Shown piece after piece: positions 14,999 to 25,297 of a stretch of 64,000 nucleotides of DNA (position 1 is its first letter; each line of letters begins with the position of its first letter). A model generated the notes under the pieces. It made no database searches and had not been told where the DNA came from. It saw only the letters and a program-made list of their open reading frames with translations. The stretch is taken from NCBI RefSeq assembly GCF_030687395.1, contig NZ_CP117430.1:3348001-3412000 (forward strand), given 5' to 3'. The DNA comes from Pseudomonas wuhanensis. GTDB lineage: Bacteria > Pseudomonadota > Gammaproteobacteria > Pseudomonadales > Pseudomonadaceae. A program made the position numbers and the translations under genes.

Positions 14999-17226
14999 CC
15001 GCACACCTGAATCAGGCACCTGCGAAGACGTGGTGGTTGCAGGAGCTACTGGATACTTGCCAGGCTCGCGTCAGTCGATGGCCCCTGCGTTGGCGCCAAG
15101 GCCTGAAGATCTCGGTCGGGCTGATCGCGGCATTGTTGGTGCTGGGTATCCTCACTGCGCCGCTGAATCTGTATTCCCAGGCCGCATTTGCCGCCGTCTG
15201 TTTTGCAGCCAGCCTGATCATCCGCAAGCAAGCCGGACGTCTGGCGATCCTGACCCTGATCACCCTCTCGCTGATCGCTTCGTTGCGTTACATGTATTGG
15301 CGCCTGTCCGACACCCTGAACTTCGACAGCTGGCAGGATGCCGTATTTGGCTACGGGCTGGTGCTGGCCGAACTGTATGCCTTGCTCGTGCTGGTTTTCG
15401 GTTATGTACAGACCGCCTGGCCGCTGCAGCGCAAACCGCAGCTTCTGCAACAGCCGCCCGCTGAATGGCCAACGGTAGACGTCTTCATTCCCACCTATAA
15501 CGAAGCATTGGGTATCGTCAAACTGGTGGTGCTCGCTGCTCAGGCCATTGACTGGCCCGAGGGGAAACTGCGGGTACACATGCTCGATGACGGACGCCGG
15601 GAGGAATTCAAGGTTTTCTGTCAGCAGATTGGTGTCAACTACATCACCCGCGACAACAATCAACATGCCAAGGCCGGCAACCTCAACGAGGCACTCAAAG
15701 TCACCGATGGCGAGTTCATTGCCATATTCGACGCCGACCACGTGCCCACCCGCTCCTTCCTGCAGATCACCATGGGCTGGTTTTTAAAGGACCCGAACCT
15801 GGCGTTGCTGCAAACGCCGCACTTTTTCTATTCACCCGATCCGTTCGAAAAAAACCTCGATACCTTTCGTTCGGTACCCAATGAAGGTGAGCTGTTCTAC
15901 GGCTTGGTGCAGGACGGCAACGACCAGTGGAATGCGGCTTTCTTCTGTGGCTCCTGCGCGGTCATCCGGCGGACTCATTTGCTGGAAGTCGGCGGCATCG
16001 CCACCGAAACCGTGACGGAGGATGCGCACACGGCACTCAAGCTCAATCGCCGTGGTTTCAATACCGCTTACCTCGCCATTCCACAAGCGGCGGGACTGGC
16101 CACCGAAAGCCTCTCCCGACACATCAGTCAACGCATACGCTGGGCGCGGGGCATGGCGCAGATTTTTCGGACCGACAATCCGTTGTTTGGCAAAGGACTG
16201 AACCTGGGGCAGCGTATCTGCTACCTCAACGCCATGATGCACTTTTTCTACAGCTTGCCCCGTCTGGTGTTCTTGACCGCACCCTTGGCCTACCTGTTCT
16301 TCGACGCGCAGATTTTCCATGCCTCGGCGTTGATGGTCACGGTCTATGTACTGCCACATATTTTCCATTCCAGCCTGACCACCTCCAGCATCCAGGGGCG
16401 CTTCCGCCATTCCTTCTGGAACGAAGTGTATGAGTCGGTATTGGCCTGGTACATCATGCGACCGGTGCTGCTGGCCCTGATCAGCCCTTCGCTGGGCAAA
16501 TTCAACGTGACCGACAAGGGCGGCACCATTGAAAAGGACTATTTCAACTGGAAGCTCGCGCGGCCTTACATCGTCCTGCTGACCTTGAACATGATCGGCC
16601 TGGCGATCGGCGTGGTGAAACTGATCGGGAGTGATTCGGCCGAGGCCACTACCCTGCTGATCAATCTGGCCTGGACCGTGTACAACATCGTCATCGTCAG
16701 CACCGCCGTGGCGGTGGCCACTGAATCCTCTCAGGTGCGCAACGAACCCAGGGTGCCCGCGGACCTGCCCGTGCGCGTCTATCGCGAAGACGGCACCTGG
16801 TTCGATTGCATAACCCGGGACTTCTCACAAAACGGCGTGGGTCTGGCACTGCCACCGCAAGTTCAGCTCAGCGTCAAAGAGAAGCTGCGGCTGTGCATTC
16901 TGCGCACACCTCCCTCAAGCCTCTTCCCCGCAAAAACGGCCTTCAGCAACGACAACGTGGCGGGCGTGCAATTCGAGGCTTTGACCCTGCGCCAGCAAAG
17001 TGAGCTGGTGCGATTGACCTTTTCACGGGCCGACACCTGGGCCAACACGTGGGGTAACGGCCGCCTCGACGCACCCATGTCGGCGTTGCGCGAGGTCAGC
17101 CGCATTGGCTTGCGCGCCATCCTGCGCTTGTTCGTTGCAACCCTAAAGGACAGCCAGGCGCTGCTGCGCAAACGCCCGGACACTCCATCACCTATCGACT
17201 CCAACGCGGACACGCAACGATCTTGA
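14995..17226 (+). CDS. bcsA: Cellulose synthase catalytic subunit BcsA (WssB)
   Basis: A 743-residue family 2 glycosyltransferase in the inner membrane that polymerises UDP-glucose into beta-1,4-glucan. In order: N-terminal transmembrane helices; the GT-A domain with MLDDGRR, FDADHVP (DxD), VTEDAHT (TED, catalytic base) and QRIRWARGMAQ (QxxRW); further membrane helices; and a C-terminal PilZ domain. The PilZ domain has the c-di-GMP-binding RNEPR (RxxxR) and DFSQNG (D/NxSxxG) motifs. All activity motifs are intact, so c-di-GMP activation is expected. The start is GTG at 14995, overlapping the wssA stop. SBW25 calls this gene wssB. The stop overlaps the TTG of bcsB. Confidence 0.96.
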   Translation: MTAHLNQAPAKTWWLQELLDTCQARVSRWPLRWRQGLKISVGLIAALLVLGILTAPLNLYSQAAFAAVCFAASLIIRKQAGRLAILTLITLSLIASLRYMYWRLSDTLNFDSWQDAVFGYGLVLAELYALLVLVFGYVQTAWPLQRKPQLLQQPPAEWPTVDVFIPTYNEALGIVKLVVLAAQAIDWPEGKLRVHMLDDGRREEFKVFCQQIGVNYITRDNNQHAKAGNLNEALKVTDGEFIAIFDADHVPTRSFLQITMGWFLKDPNLALLQTPHFFYSPDPFEKNLDTFRSVPNEGELFYGLVQDGNDQWNAAFFCGSCAVIRRTHLLEVGGIATETVTEDAHTALKLNRRGFNTAYLAIPQAAGLATESLSRHISQRIRWARGMAQIFRTDNPLFGKGLNLGQRICYLNAMMHFFYSLPRLVFLTAPLAYLFFDAQIFHASALMVTVYVLPHIFHSSLTTSSIQGRFRHSFWNEVYESVLAWYIMRPVLLALISPSLGKFNVTDKGGTIEKDYFNWKLARPYIVLLTLNMIGLAIGVVKLIGSDSAEATTLLINLAWTVYNIVIVSTAVAVATESSQVRNEPRVPADLPVRVYREDGTWFDCITRDFSQNGVGLALPPQVQLSVKEKLRLCILRTPPSSLFPAKTAFSNDNVAGVQFEALTLRQQSELVRLTFSRADTWANTWGNGRLDAPMSALREVSRIGLRAILRLFVATLKDSQALLRKRPDTPSPIDSNADTQRS

Positions 17227-19526
17227 AGCCTTCCATTCGCCGGACCTTTCTTCCTCGTCGCTCACTCATGCTGATCACCTGCTCGCTAATGGGCTGGAGC
17301 GGCTGGGCATTGAGTGCTACCGCCCAAATCAGCGCCACAGAACCGGCGGTAATGCCGGTCGCAGCGTTGCCCGGGGCCGATGCCCCGGGTAACAGCTATA
17401 CCCGCACCCTCAAGGAGCTGGGCAAAAGCTATTCGATGACCCTTAAAGGCGTGGAGGCTACCGACAGTGTGAACTTCGATGTGCGCGCCGATGAAGTCGT
17501 CACGGCTGCGCAGGTCACGCTGCAGTACAGCTACTCACCGGCGCTGCTGGCCGACCTTTCGCAGATCAATGTGCTGGTCAACGATCAGGTGGCCGCCAGC
17601 CTGCCCTTGCCGAAGGAAGGGGCCGGTAAATTGCAGACCCGGACCGTACAGATTCCGCCGCAGACCATCACCGAATTCAACCGGCTCAGCCTGCAATTCA
17701 TCGGTCACTACACGATGCAATGTGAGGACCCTTTGCACTCCAGCCTGTGGGCCAGGATCGGCAACGAGAGCCAGCTGAGCCTCCAGGTGTCTTCGATTAA
17801 ACAGCCCAATGACCTGTCCGCTCTGCCGCTGCCCTTGTTCGATCGTCGAGACGCCTCGCCCCTGAAGCTACCCTTCGTGTTCGCCGGACGCCCGGGCGGT
17901 CCTGAGCTTGAAGCCGCCGGTATCCTGTCGTCCTGGTTTGGCGCCCTGGCCAGCTACCGCGGCGCCACCTTCCCCGCCAGCCTCACCAGCCTGCCGGCCA
18001 AAGGCAACGCCGTGGTGTTTGTCAGCGGTAGCGAATCAACGACCTTGAGTGGTTTACCGATCAAAGAGGCCACGGGGCCGACATTGACACTCGTGAGCAA
18101 CCCGAATGATGCCCAGGGCAAACTGTTGATCGTCTCCGGGCGCGATGGCGCCGATCTCAAGGTCGCCGCGACAGCGCTGGCCCTCGGCGGCTCGGCCTTT
18201 TCCGGGCAAAGCGTGGTGATCGAGCGGATCGACTCGCTCAAGCCACGCCGACCGTACGACGCGCCTAACTGGCTGCCCTCCGACCGCCCGGTTCGCCTGG
18301 GTGAACTGGCGAAGCCCGCAGAACTCAATGTGTCGGGTTATAACCCGGGACAAATGACGGTTGCGCTACGCCTGCCACCCGACCTGTTCAACTGGCGCGA
18401 GCCCGGTGCGCAACTTGACCTGAAATACCGCTATACGCCGCAACCGGTCTCCACCAATTCCTCGTTGCTGGTCAACTTCAACGACACCTTCATCAAGTCG
18501 ATCGATCTGCCTTCGATCGAGAAACTCGGCAACAGCGACAGCCTGCTGGCGATGCTCAAAACCGACGACAGCCTGGCCCGCACGTCGCGCATGCTGTTGC
18601 CGCTCAATTCCGTAGCGCTGCAATCGCGCCTGCAATTTCGCTTCATGTATGACTACATCAAACAGGGCGACTGCCGCGACATCATCATCGACAACATGCG
18701 CGGTGTGATCGACCCGGACTCGACCCTGGACCTCAGCCAATACGAACACTTCATGGCCATGCCCAACCTCGGGGTGTTCAAGGACAGTGGCTTCCCGTTC
18801 ACCCGCATGGCTGACCTTTCTGAAACATCGGTGATCCTGCCCAACGAGCCAGGCCCGGCCGAACTGAGCGCCTACCTGACCCTGCTGGGCCGCTTCGGCG
18901 ACTCCACCGGTTATCCGGCCACCGGCGTGAAGGTGGTCCACGCCGACCAGCTGGCCGAGCAACGCGACCGGGATTTGCTGGTGCTCGCCTCGGGCAACAA
19001 TCAGCCGCTGCTGGAGCAATGGCAAAGCCTTTTGCCAGCCAAGGACGAAGACGCTGCGCAGTACTTTGAACTGTCTGACCTGCCCTTGCGTCTGCGCAAC
19101 TGGATCAGCCCGGATACGAAAACCAATCTGCGTGAAGCACGCAGCAGCTTCAGGTTTACCGCTGAGGACGGCAGTGCGTATCTGACTGGATTCGAATCGC
19201 CGCTCAAGAGTGGGCGCAGCGTGGTGTTTATCGCCAGCGCAAGGCCCAACGGCTTGGCCGACGTGACCAACGCCCTGCTCAGCGGCGAAGAAAACGCCCA
19301 CGAGTTGCAAGGCAGTCTGGTGGTGGTCAGGGGCAAGCATATCCAATCGCTGGTTGCCCAGCAGGATTACTACGTCGGGAGCCTGGGCCCATTGCGCTAT
19401 CTGCAGTGGTACCTCTCGCAAAACGTAATAGCGCTCATGCTATTCACGCTTCTCGGGGTCTTGCTGCTTGCTTCGATGGCCTACCTGGCTCTGCGTTTAC
19501 GGGCCAAACGTCGTCTTGGTCAATGA
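17223..19526 (+). CDS. bcsB: Cellulose synthase periplasmic regulatory subunit BcsB (WssC)
   Basis: A 767-residue protein that is secreted and then anchored by one C-terminal helix (QNVIALMLFTLLGVLLLASM), the standard BcsB topology. It has an Arg-rich N-terminus and hydrophobic signal region ending near AQISA, followed by the two carbohydrate-binding/flavodoxin-like repeats of the family (for example FNRLSLQFIGHYTMQCEDP in the first). It guides the nascent glucan through the periplasm and is required for BcsA activity. The start appears to be TTG at 17223, overlapping the bcsA stop as TTGA. The first ATG (17268) would remove the basic n-region of the signal peptide and is less likely. Confidence 0.94.
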   Translation: MKPSIRRTFLPRRSLMLITCSLMGWSGWALSATAQISATEPAVMPVAALPGADAPGNSYTRTLKELGKSYSMTLKGVEATDSVNFDVRADEVVTAAQVTLQYSYSPALLADLSQINVLVNDQVAASLPLPKEGAGKLQTRTVQIPPQTITEFNRLSLQFIGHYTMQCEDPLHSSLWARIGNESQLSLQVSSIKQPNDLSALPLPLFDRRDASPLKLPFVFAGRPGGPELEAAGILSSWFGALASYRGATFPASLTSLPAKGNAVVFVSGSESTTLSGLPIKEATGPTLTLVSNPNDAQGKLLIVSGRDGADLKVAATALALGGSAFSGQSVVIERIDSLKPRRPYDAPNWLPSDRPVRLGELAKPAELNVSGYNPGQMTVALRLPPDLFNWREPGAQLDLKYRYTPQPVSTNSSLLVNFNDTFIKSIDLPSIEKLGNSDSLLAMLKTDDSLARTSRMLLPLNSVALQSRLQFRFMYDYIKQGDCRDIIIDNMRGVIDPDSTLDLSQYEHFMAMPNLGVFKDSGFPFTRMADLSETSVILPNEPGPAELSAYLTLLGRFGDSTGYPATGVKVVHADQLAEQRDRDLLVLASGNNQPLLEQWQSLLPAKDEDAAQYFELSDLPLRLRNWISPDTKTNLREARSSFRFTAEDGSAYLTGFESPLKSGRSVVFIASARPNGLADVTNALLSGEENAHELQGSLVVVRGKHIQSLVAQQDYYVGSLGPLRYLQWYLSQNVIALMLFTLLGVLLLASMAYLALRLRAKRRLGQ

Positions 19527-19533
19527 GCCGCGC

Positions 19534-20775
19534 ATGCCTGTGTCGTCCATGAGCAGCCGGGATGTTTCACTTCGCCAGAGCCTGCGCGGTAACGCGCGCA
19601 GGTTGAGCGCTGTGCTTGCGCTTGCCCTGCTGGCGCCCGCGATAGCGGCCGCGAAACCCTGTGACCCTTCGACCTGGCCACTGTGGCAAACCTATGCGAC
19701 GCGCTTCGTCCAGGCTGACGGCCGGGTTCTGGAATCCAGCCTGGAGAACAATCACAGCACCTCTGAAGGGCAGTCCTATGCCATGTTCTTCGCGCTGATC
19801 GGCAACGATCAGCCACGCTTTGACAAACTCTGGCGCTGGACCTCAGCCAACCTCGCAGGCTCCGCCACCGTCACACGCCTGCCGGGCTGGTTATGGGGGC
19901 AAGGCACGGACGGTCAGTGGCGCCTGCAAGACGCCAATTCGGCCGCCGACGCGGACCTGTGGATCGCCTACGCCCTGCTCGAAGCCGCACGCCTGTGGCA
20001 TCGGCCGGACTATCACCAGGACGCCCTGCACCTGATGGCGACGATTGAAGCACAATTGGTCGTCAAGCTGCCTGGGCTGGGCCCAATGGTATTGCCTGGA
20101 CCACAGGGTTTCGTCCTGCCGGACGCTCTCTGGCGTCTGAACCCCAGCTACCTGCCACTGCCACTGTTACGACGGCTGGCCAAGGAAGCACCCTCCGGGC
20201 CCTGGCAAGCGATTGCCAACAACACCGCGACGATGATTGCCCAATCGAGCCACCACGGTTTCGTCGCGGACTGGGTTGGTTATCAAGGTACTTCAGCGCA
20301 ATCGGGTACTTTCGTAAACGACCCGATCAACGGCGACACGGGCAGCTACGATGCCATTCGCGTGTACCTCTGGCTGGGCATGAGCGACGCCTCCGAACCG
20401 CTGGCAGCGCTCCTGCTCAAACGGCTGGACGGCATGGCTCGCAGCACTGTCGCGACGGGTTCCCCCCCGGAAACAGTCCGGATTCTCCACGGCAGTGTCC
20501 AGGGTCAGAGCCCGTTTGGATTCTGGGCTGCACTGATTCCCTACCTTGAGGCCAAGGGGCATCCCCGGTTGGCCGATCAACAACGCCAGCGCGTGGAGCT
20601 CGCCTTGCAAGAGGCGCTGGCCAGGCCTGATGCCGACGCCAGTCCGCCGCGTTACTACAACTTCATGCTTAGCCTGTTCGCGCTCGGCTGGGCAGATAAA
20701 CATTACCGATTCCGGGAAGACGGAACGCTGAAACTCTCCTGGGAGACCGCATGCACGCGCACCACCGCACGCTAG
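19534..20775 (+). CDS. bcsZ: Periplasmic endo-1,4-beta-glucanase BcsZ (WssD), glycoside hydrolase family 8
   Basis: About 413 residues with a signal peptide (residues ~20-40, LSAVLALALLAPAIAAA). The GH8 domain shows ENNHSTSEGQSYAMF, containing the catalytic acid Glu, and AADADLWIAYALLEA, close to the GH8 signature. A second acidic region is DPINGDTGSYDAIRVYLW. It cleaves cellulose chains during export and is needed for normal fibre output in many operons. The start ATG at 19534 follows the bcsB stop by 7 nt; a second ATG at 19549 is possible, and neither has a clear Shine-Dalgarno. The 3' end overlaps bcsC by 25 nt. Confidence 0.93.
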   Translation: MPVSSMSSRDVSLRQSLRGNARRLSAVLALALLAPAIAAAKPCDPSTWPLWQTYATRFVQADGRVLESSLENNHSTSEGQSYAMFFALIGNDQPRFDKLWRWTSANLAGSATVTRLPGWLWGQGTDGQWRLQDANSAADADLWIAYALLEAARLWHRPDYHQDALHLMATIEAQLVVKLPGLGPMVLPGPQGFVLPDALWRLNPSYLPLPLLRRLAKEAPSGPWQAIANNTATMIAQSSHHGFVADWVGYQGTSAQSGTFVNDPINGDTGSYDAIRVYLWLGMSDASEPLAALLLKRLDGMARSTVATGSPPETVRILHGSVQGQSPFGFWAALIPYLEAKGHPRLADQQRQRVELALQEALARPDADASPPRYYNFMLSLFALGWADKHYRFREDGTLKLSWETACTRTTAR

Positions 20776-23700
20776 CCATCGCCGTCATGAGCGCATGGAC
20801 GGCTGCTGCCCACGCTCAAACTCCGACGCCACAGACCTTACTCGTCGAACAAGGGCAGTACTGGCAGTCGCACAACAACCCTCAACGCGCTGCGGAAGTC
20901 TGGCTGAAAGTCCTGCTGCTGGACCCGGTCCAGGTTGACGCACTGTATGGCCTGGGCTTGATCGGCGTGCAACAGGGCAAGCCACAACAGGCGCAGCAAT
21001 ACCTCGCCCGCTTGCAGGCCATCCAGCCACCGCCTCGGCAGGCACTGCAATTGGCGCAGGATATCGGCGTGACCCAACCGCAGAACCAGCAGCGCCTGGA
21101 AGAGGCTCGGCGCCTCGTCGATGCCGGTGAGCGTGACAAGGCGACCGCCGTGTTTCGCTCGCTGTTCGATGGCCGTCCACCTCAAGGTACGATCGGCCGC
21201 GAGTATTACAACAACCTCGCCTTCAATCAGGCTGACTGGGCTGAAGCACGCAGCGGATTTCAGCGCCTGCAACGTGAGATGCCCAACGACTCGATCGTTG
21301 CGCTGTTTTACGCCAAGCATCTGGTGCGCCGTGAAGACAGCCGTGTCGAGGGCATCCGCGCCTTGGCCGCGCTGACCCAGCGTGCCGACATTGCCGGTGA
21401 TGCCGACGAAAGCTGGCGCCTGGCGCTGACCTGGATCGGTCCGCCCAATCCGGCACAAGTGCCGTTGTTCAAGGCGTACCTCAAGACGCATCCGGATGAC
21501 GCGGAAATCCGGGCGCAGATGAACAAGGGCAAGCAACAGGTGGCAACGACGGCCAGCAAGGCATGGCAACCGCCCGCCGAAGTCGCGCGCGGCCTGAAGG
21601 CGCTCAAGGAAGGCGATCAGGTCACCGCCGAACAGGCTTTTCAGGCACGCCTGAAAAGTCGGCCCGATGATGCTGACGCGCTGGGCGGCCTTGGGGTTAT
21701 TCGCCAGCAGCAACACCGACTGGCCGAAGCGGAAAAGCTCTTGGGTCAGGCCACGCGACAACACGACGGCAGCCACTGGCAAGTTGCGCTGAACGAAGTG
21801 CGCTACTGGTCAGCGTTGCAGCAGGCCCGCGACGCCCAGGCCAAAGGCCAGACAGCCCAGGCACAGGTCTTGGTCAACCAGGCGCTGCGGCTGAATCCAA
21901 ACGGGGTCGATGCTCGCCTCGCTCTGGCGGATATTCAGGCCCGCGCGGGCCAGTTCGATGACGCTCAGCGCAACTATCGGCAGATTTTGAACCAGCGCCG
22001 CGACGACCCTAAAGCACTGGAAGGGCTGGTCAACGTGCTGCTCAAGAGCGGCAAGAACGATGAAGCCCTGCAACTGATTAACAGCCTGCCCGCCACCGGA
22101 CAGGCAAAGATCGGCCAGTCCGCACGCCTGCAAGCCTTGCGCGCGACGCAACTGGCCGCCCTCGCCGAACAACGCAACGACCTGCCCGCTGCGCGCAACG
22201 CCTTGCAAGACGCGCTGCGCTACGAACCGGACAATATCTGGACACGCTTCGCCCTGGCGCGCCTGAACCTGGCGATGGGCGAACCGCAAAAGGCTCGGGA
22301 CCTGATTAACGCCATGCTCCAGGCCCACCCCGACAATGCCGATGCGCTTTACGTCAGCGCCTTGCTGTCGGTGCAGTTGGGTGAGTGGAAAGCCGCCCAG
22401 GCAACCTTGGGACGCTTGCGTCCCGACCAGCGCACCCCGGACATGGAAGCGCTGGCCGCCGATGTCAGCCTCAACCTGCAACTCAGTCAGGCGATCGAAT
22501 TGGGCAAGCGCGGACAGCGCCAGGAAGCCCTGACCTTGCTCGATCGTCTTCAGCCGCTGGCCAACAACAGTCCGGATCGCACGGCGAGCCTGGCCTCGGC
22601 CTATGTCGACATCGGCGAGCCGACCCGTGCGCTGGCACTCATGCGTGGCCAGTTGCAACACACCGCTGCGCCCTCGGCGGACTTCATCCTGCAATACGCC
22701 GCTGTCCTGCTTGAGTCCGGAGAAGACGCACAGGTCAACGAGATCCTGCGCGACCTTCAGAACAAGCCCTTGAACGCGCCGACTCGCAAGCGGTTCGATG
22801 ACCTGCTCCATCGCTATCGCATCCGCCAGGCTGACCAGCTGCGTGAACGAGGCAATCTGGCCAGCGCCTATGACACACTGGCGCCCGCGCTGGCGCAACG
22901 TCCCGGTGACAGCGCTGCCGTCTCGGCCCTGGCGCGGATGTACTCGGCCAACGGCGACACGGCAAAAGCCCTCGAACTCTACAAACCGCTGTTACAACGT
23001 CAGCCAAACGACCCGCAACTGCTGCTGGGTGCCGCCGACGCGGCGGTTCTGGCACATGACACGGTATTTGCCGAACAGGCGCTGCAACAGTTGCTCAAGA
23101 CCGAATCCGGTAACCCTCAAACGCTGACGCAGGCTGCACGCCTTTACCAGAACATGGGCAAGACCGGCATGGCGACCGATCTGCTGCGCAAGGCAGTGGC
23201 CATCGAACAGAGCGAGAAACGCAGAAGCCAGGGCGGTCAAATGGCAGGTTCGACGGTGGCCCCCAACCCTTTTGCCGGGGTGTCGGGGCAGCGTAGCGAG
23301 GTCAGTCGCGATACCTTGCTGGCAGCGATCCCGCCACCGGCTCAGGAGATGCCGGGCACCGCGAAGTCTTACGGCCCCTTCGACATCAACGCTACTCCAA
23401 GGCCGCAGCAGGCGAGCACTGCATTCGAGTCGCAGGTGCCGCGCGCCGCACTGGTGAACGAGGACATCAGCCCCGCGCAACTGGCGCTGAATAGAATCCT
23501 CCAGGAGCGCAGTGCCTACGTCACCCAGGGCCTGAGCATTCGCAGCAACAACAGCGAGTCGGGACTGAGCAAACTGACCGATATTGAAGCACCGCTGGAA
23601 ATCAATATCCCGCTGGATGAAAGCCGCGTCGCCCTGCGCGTGACGCCAGTCTCACTGAACGCCGGCAGTGTCAGCGACGAGGCTCGGCAGCGCTTCGGTA

Positions 23701-24611
23701 GCGGCGCGCAAAGCGACGGCGTCGGCTCGCAAAAAGCCGAGGGTGTCGGCCTTTCCGTCGCTATTCAACGGCCCGCGGATGGGCTCAAAGCCGATCTCGG
23801 CACCACCCCGCTCGGCTTCAAATACACCACCGCCACCGGCGGCATCAGCGTTGATCGTCCCGTGAGCGACAGCTCCAATGTCCGTTACGGCGTGAGCGTT
23901 TCCCGGCGCCCGGTGACCGACAGCGTAACCTCGTTTGCCGGCACCACGGACAAACGCAGCGGCCAGTCTTGGGGTGGTGTGACCGCCAACGGCGGACGTG
24001 GTCAGTTGAGCTATGACGACAACGAAGTCGGCGCCTATGGCTACGCTTCCTGGCACCAGCTCTTGGGCAACCATGTCGAGTCCAACAGCCGCAGTGAACT
24101 GGGCAGCGGTGTCTACTGGTACCTGCAAAATGCGCCGGACAGCAAACTGACTGTCGGCCTGAGCATGACCGGCATGAGTTACGCCAACAACCAGGACTAT
24201 TTCACCTACGGTCACGGCGGCTATTTCAGCCCACAGACGTTCTTCGCCCTGGGCGTGCCAGTGACCTGGGCACAACGCTCCGGGCGCTTGACGTATCAAG
24301 TCAAGGGCTCGGTCGGCGTGCAGCATTTCGAGCAGGACAGCGCCGACTATTTCCCCAACGACAAAGCCCTGCAGGCGGCCTCGGGCCTGCGCTACGAAGC
24401 GCAAAACAAAACCGGGATCGGCTACAGCCTCGCCGCGGCGGCTGAATACAAGGTCGCGTCGAACTTCCTGCTGGGCGCCAATCTTGGCCTGGACAACGCC
24501 CACGACTACCAACAACTCAGCGGCGCCCTGTCTTTGCGCTATCAGTTCGAGGACATCAGCGGCCCCATGAGCCTGCCGGTCAGCCCTTATACATCGCCCT
24601 ATTCCAACTGA
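20751..24611 (+). CDS. bcsC: Cellulose export outer-membrane protein BcsC (WssE)
   Basis: A 1286-residue protein, the usual size for the family. Signal peptide at residues 1-22 (ending AAHAQ). Multiple tetratricopeptide repeats run from about residue 30 to 810 (for example NPQRAAEVWLKVLLLDPVQ). A C-terminal BCSC_C beta-barrel from about residue 930 is rich in alternating aromatic strands and ends in YQFEDISG. The TPR part sits in the periplasm and binds the synthase/glucan side, and the barrel is the exit pore. The ATG at 20751 is preceded by GGGAG and lies within the end of bcsZ. No frame disruption was seen. Confidence 0.95.
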   Translation: MHAHHRTLAIAVMSAWTAAAHAQTPTPQTLLVEQGQYWQSHNNPQRAAEVWLKVLLLDPVQVDALYGLGLIGVQQGKPQQAQQYLARLQAIQPPPRQALQLAQDIGVTQPQNQQRLEEARRLVDAGERDKATAVFRSLFDGRPPQGTIGREYYNNLAFNQADWAEARSGFQRLQREMPNDSIVALFYAKHLVRREDSRVEGIRALAALTQRADIAGDADESWRLALTWIGPPNPAQVPLFKAYLKTHPDDAEIRAQMNKGKQQVATTASKAWQPPAEVARGLKALKEGDQVTAEQAFQARLKSRPDDADALGGLGVIRQQQHRLAEAEKLLGQATRQHDGSHWQVALNEVRYWSALQQARDAQAKGQTAQAQVLVNQALRLNPNGVDARLALADIQARAGQFDDAQRNYRQILNQRRDDPKALEGLVNVLLKSGKNDEALQLINSLPATGQAKIGQSARLQALRATQLAALAEQRNDLPAARNALQDALRYEPDNIWTRFALARLNLAMGEPQKARDLINAMLQAHPDNADALYVSALLSVQLGEWKAAQATLGRLRPDQRTPDMEALAADVSLNLQLSQAIELGKRGQRQEALTLLDRLQPLANNSPDRTASLASAYVDIGEPTRALALMRGQLQHTAAPSADFILQYAAVLLESGEDAQVNEILRDLQNKPLNAPTRKRFDDLLHRYRIRQADQLRERGNLASAYDTLAPALAQRPGDSAAVSALARMYSANGDTAKALELYKPLLQRQPNDPQLLLGAADAAVLAHDTVFAEQALQQLLKTESGNPQTLTQAARLYQNMGKTGMATDLLRKAVAIEQSEKRRSQGGQMAGSTVAPNPFAGVSGQRSEVSRDTLLAAIPPPAQEMPGTAKSYGPFDINATPRPQQASTAFESQVPRAALVNEDISPAQLALNRILQERSAYVTQGLSIRSNNSESGLSKLTDIEAPLEINIPLDESRVALRVTPVSLNAGSVSDEARQRFGSGAQSDGVGSQKAEGVGLSVAIQRPADGLKADLGTTPLGFKYTTATGGISVDRPVSDSSNVRYGVSVSRRPVTDSVTSFAGTTDKRSGQSWGGVTANGGRGQLSYDDNEVGAYGYASWHQLLGNHVESNSRSELGSGVYWYLQNAPDSKLTVGLSMTGMSYANNQDYFTYGHGGYFSPQTFFALGVPVTWAQRSGRLTYQVKGSVGVQHFEQDSADYFPNDKALQAASGLRYEAQNKTGIGYSLAAAAEYKVASNFLLGANLGLDNAHDYQQLSGALSLRYQFEDISGPMSLPVSPYTSPYSN

Positions 24612-24628
24612 TCATTCTGGAGCTTTCG

Positions 24629-25297
24629 ATGCCCACTTCTGCCCTTGCCGGTCTGACTCTCCTTGTCCTTGGGGAGAGCCATATGAGCCTCGCGGACCAT
24701 TTGCTGGAACCGCTGCATGACAACCTGACTCGCCAAGGCGCCCAGGTTCACTCTATCGGTGCCTGCGGCGCCAGCGCCGGCGACTGGCTGATCACTAAAA
24801 AAGTCGACTGCGGTGCCGAACGAAAAGGCAACGGCAAGATCGTGATCAAGGGACGCGATGCAACCACTACGCCGATCCAGGACCTGATAGCCGCCGACAA
24901 ACCCGACCTGGTGGTACTGGTCATCGGCGACACGATGGCGTCCTATGACAAGCCGGTGTTTCCGAAGGCTTGGGCATGGCAAAGCGTCACCAGCCTGGCC
25001 AAGGCCATCGCTGCCACCGGAACCCGTTGCGCCTGGGTTGGCCCGGCCTGGGGCAAAGCGGGTGGCATGTACCAGAAAAATGATGCCCGCACCCAGTTGA
25101 TATCGCAGTTTCTGGCCGCGAACGTGGCGCCTTGCACGTACATCGACTCGCTGACGCTGTCCAAACCCGGGCAATGGATTACCACCGATGGGCAGCACTT
25201 CACCGTCGCCGGTTATCAAGCATGGGGCACTGCGATCGGCGGTGCATTGGCCAAACTGCCCGCCGACCGCGTCAGCAGCACAGGAACCGCCAAATGA
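24629..25297 (+). CDS. wssF: WssF, SGNH-type protein of cellulose acetylation module
   Basis: A 222-residue protein with an SGNH/GDSL hydrolase pattern: block I LVLGESHMS (nucleophile Ser), a block near residue 46 (GACGAS), and block V TTDGQHFTVAG with the Asp/His pair. No clear signal peptide is present, although a short hydrophobic start (ALAGLTLLVLG) exists. WssF in P. fluorescens SBW25 belongs to the WssFGHI set that partly acetylates cellulose; a role in acyl transfer or removal is likely but undefined. A GGAG precedes the ATG. The stop overlaps wssG as ATGA. Confidence 0.85.
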   Translation: MPTSALAGLTLLVLGESHMSLADHLLEPLHDNLTRQGAQVHSIGACGASAGDWLITKKVDCGAERKGNGKIVIKGRDATTTPIQDLIAADKPDLVVLVIGDTMASYDKPVFPKAWAWQSVTSLAKAIAATGTRCAWVGPAWGKAGGMYQKNDARTQLISQFLAANVAPCTYIDSLTLSKPGQWITTDGQHFTVAGYQAWGTAIGGALAKLPADRVSSTGTAK

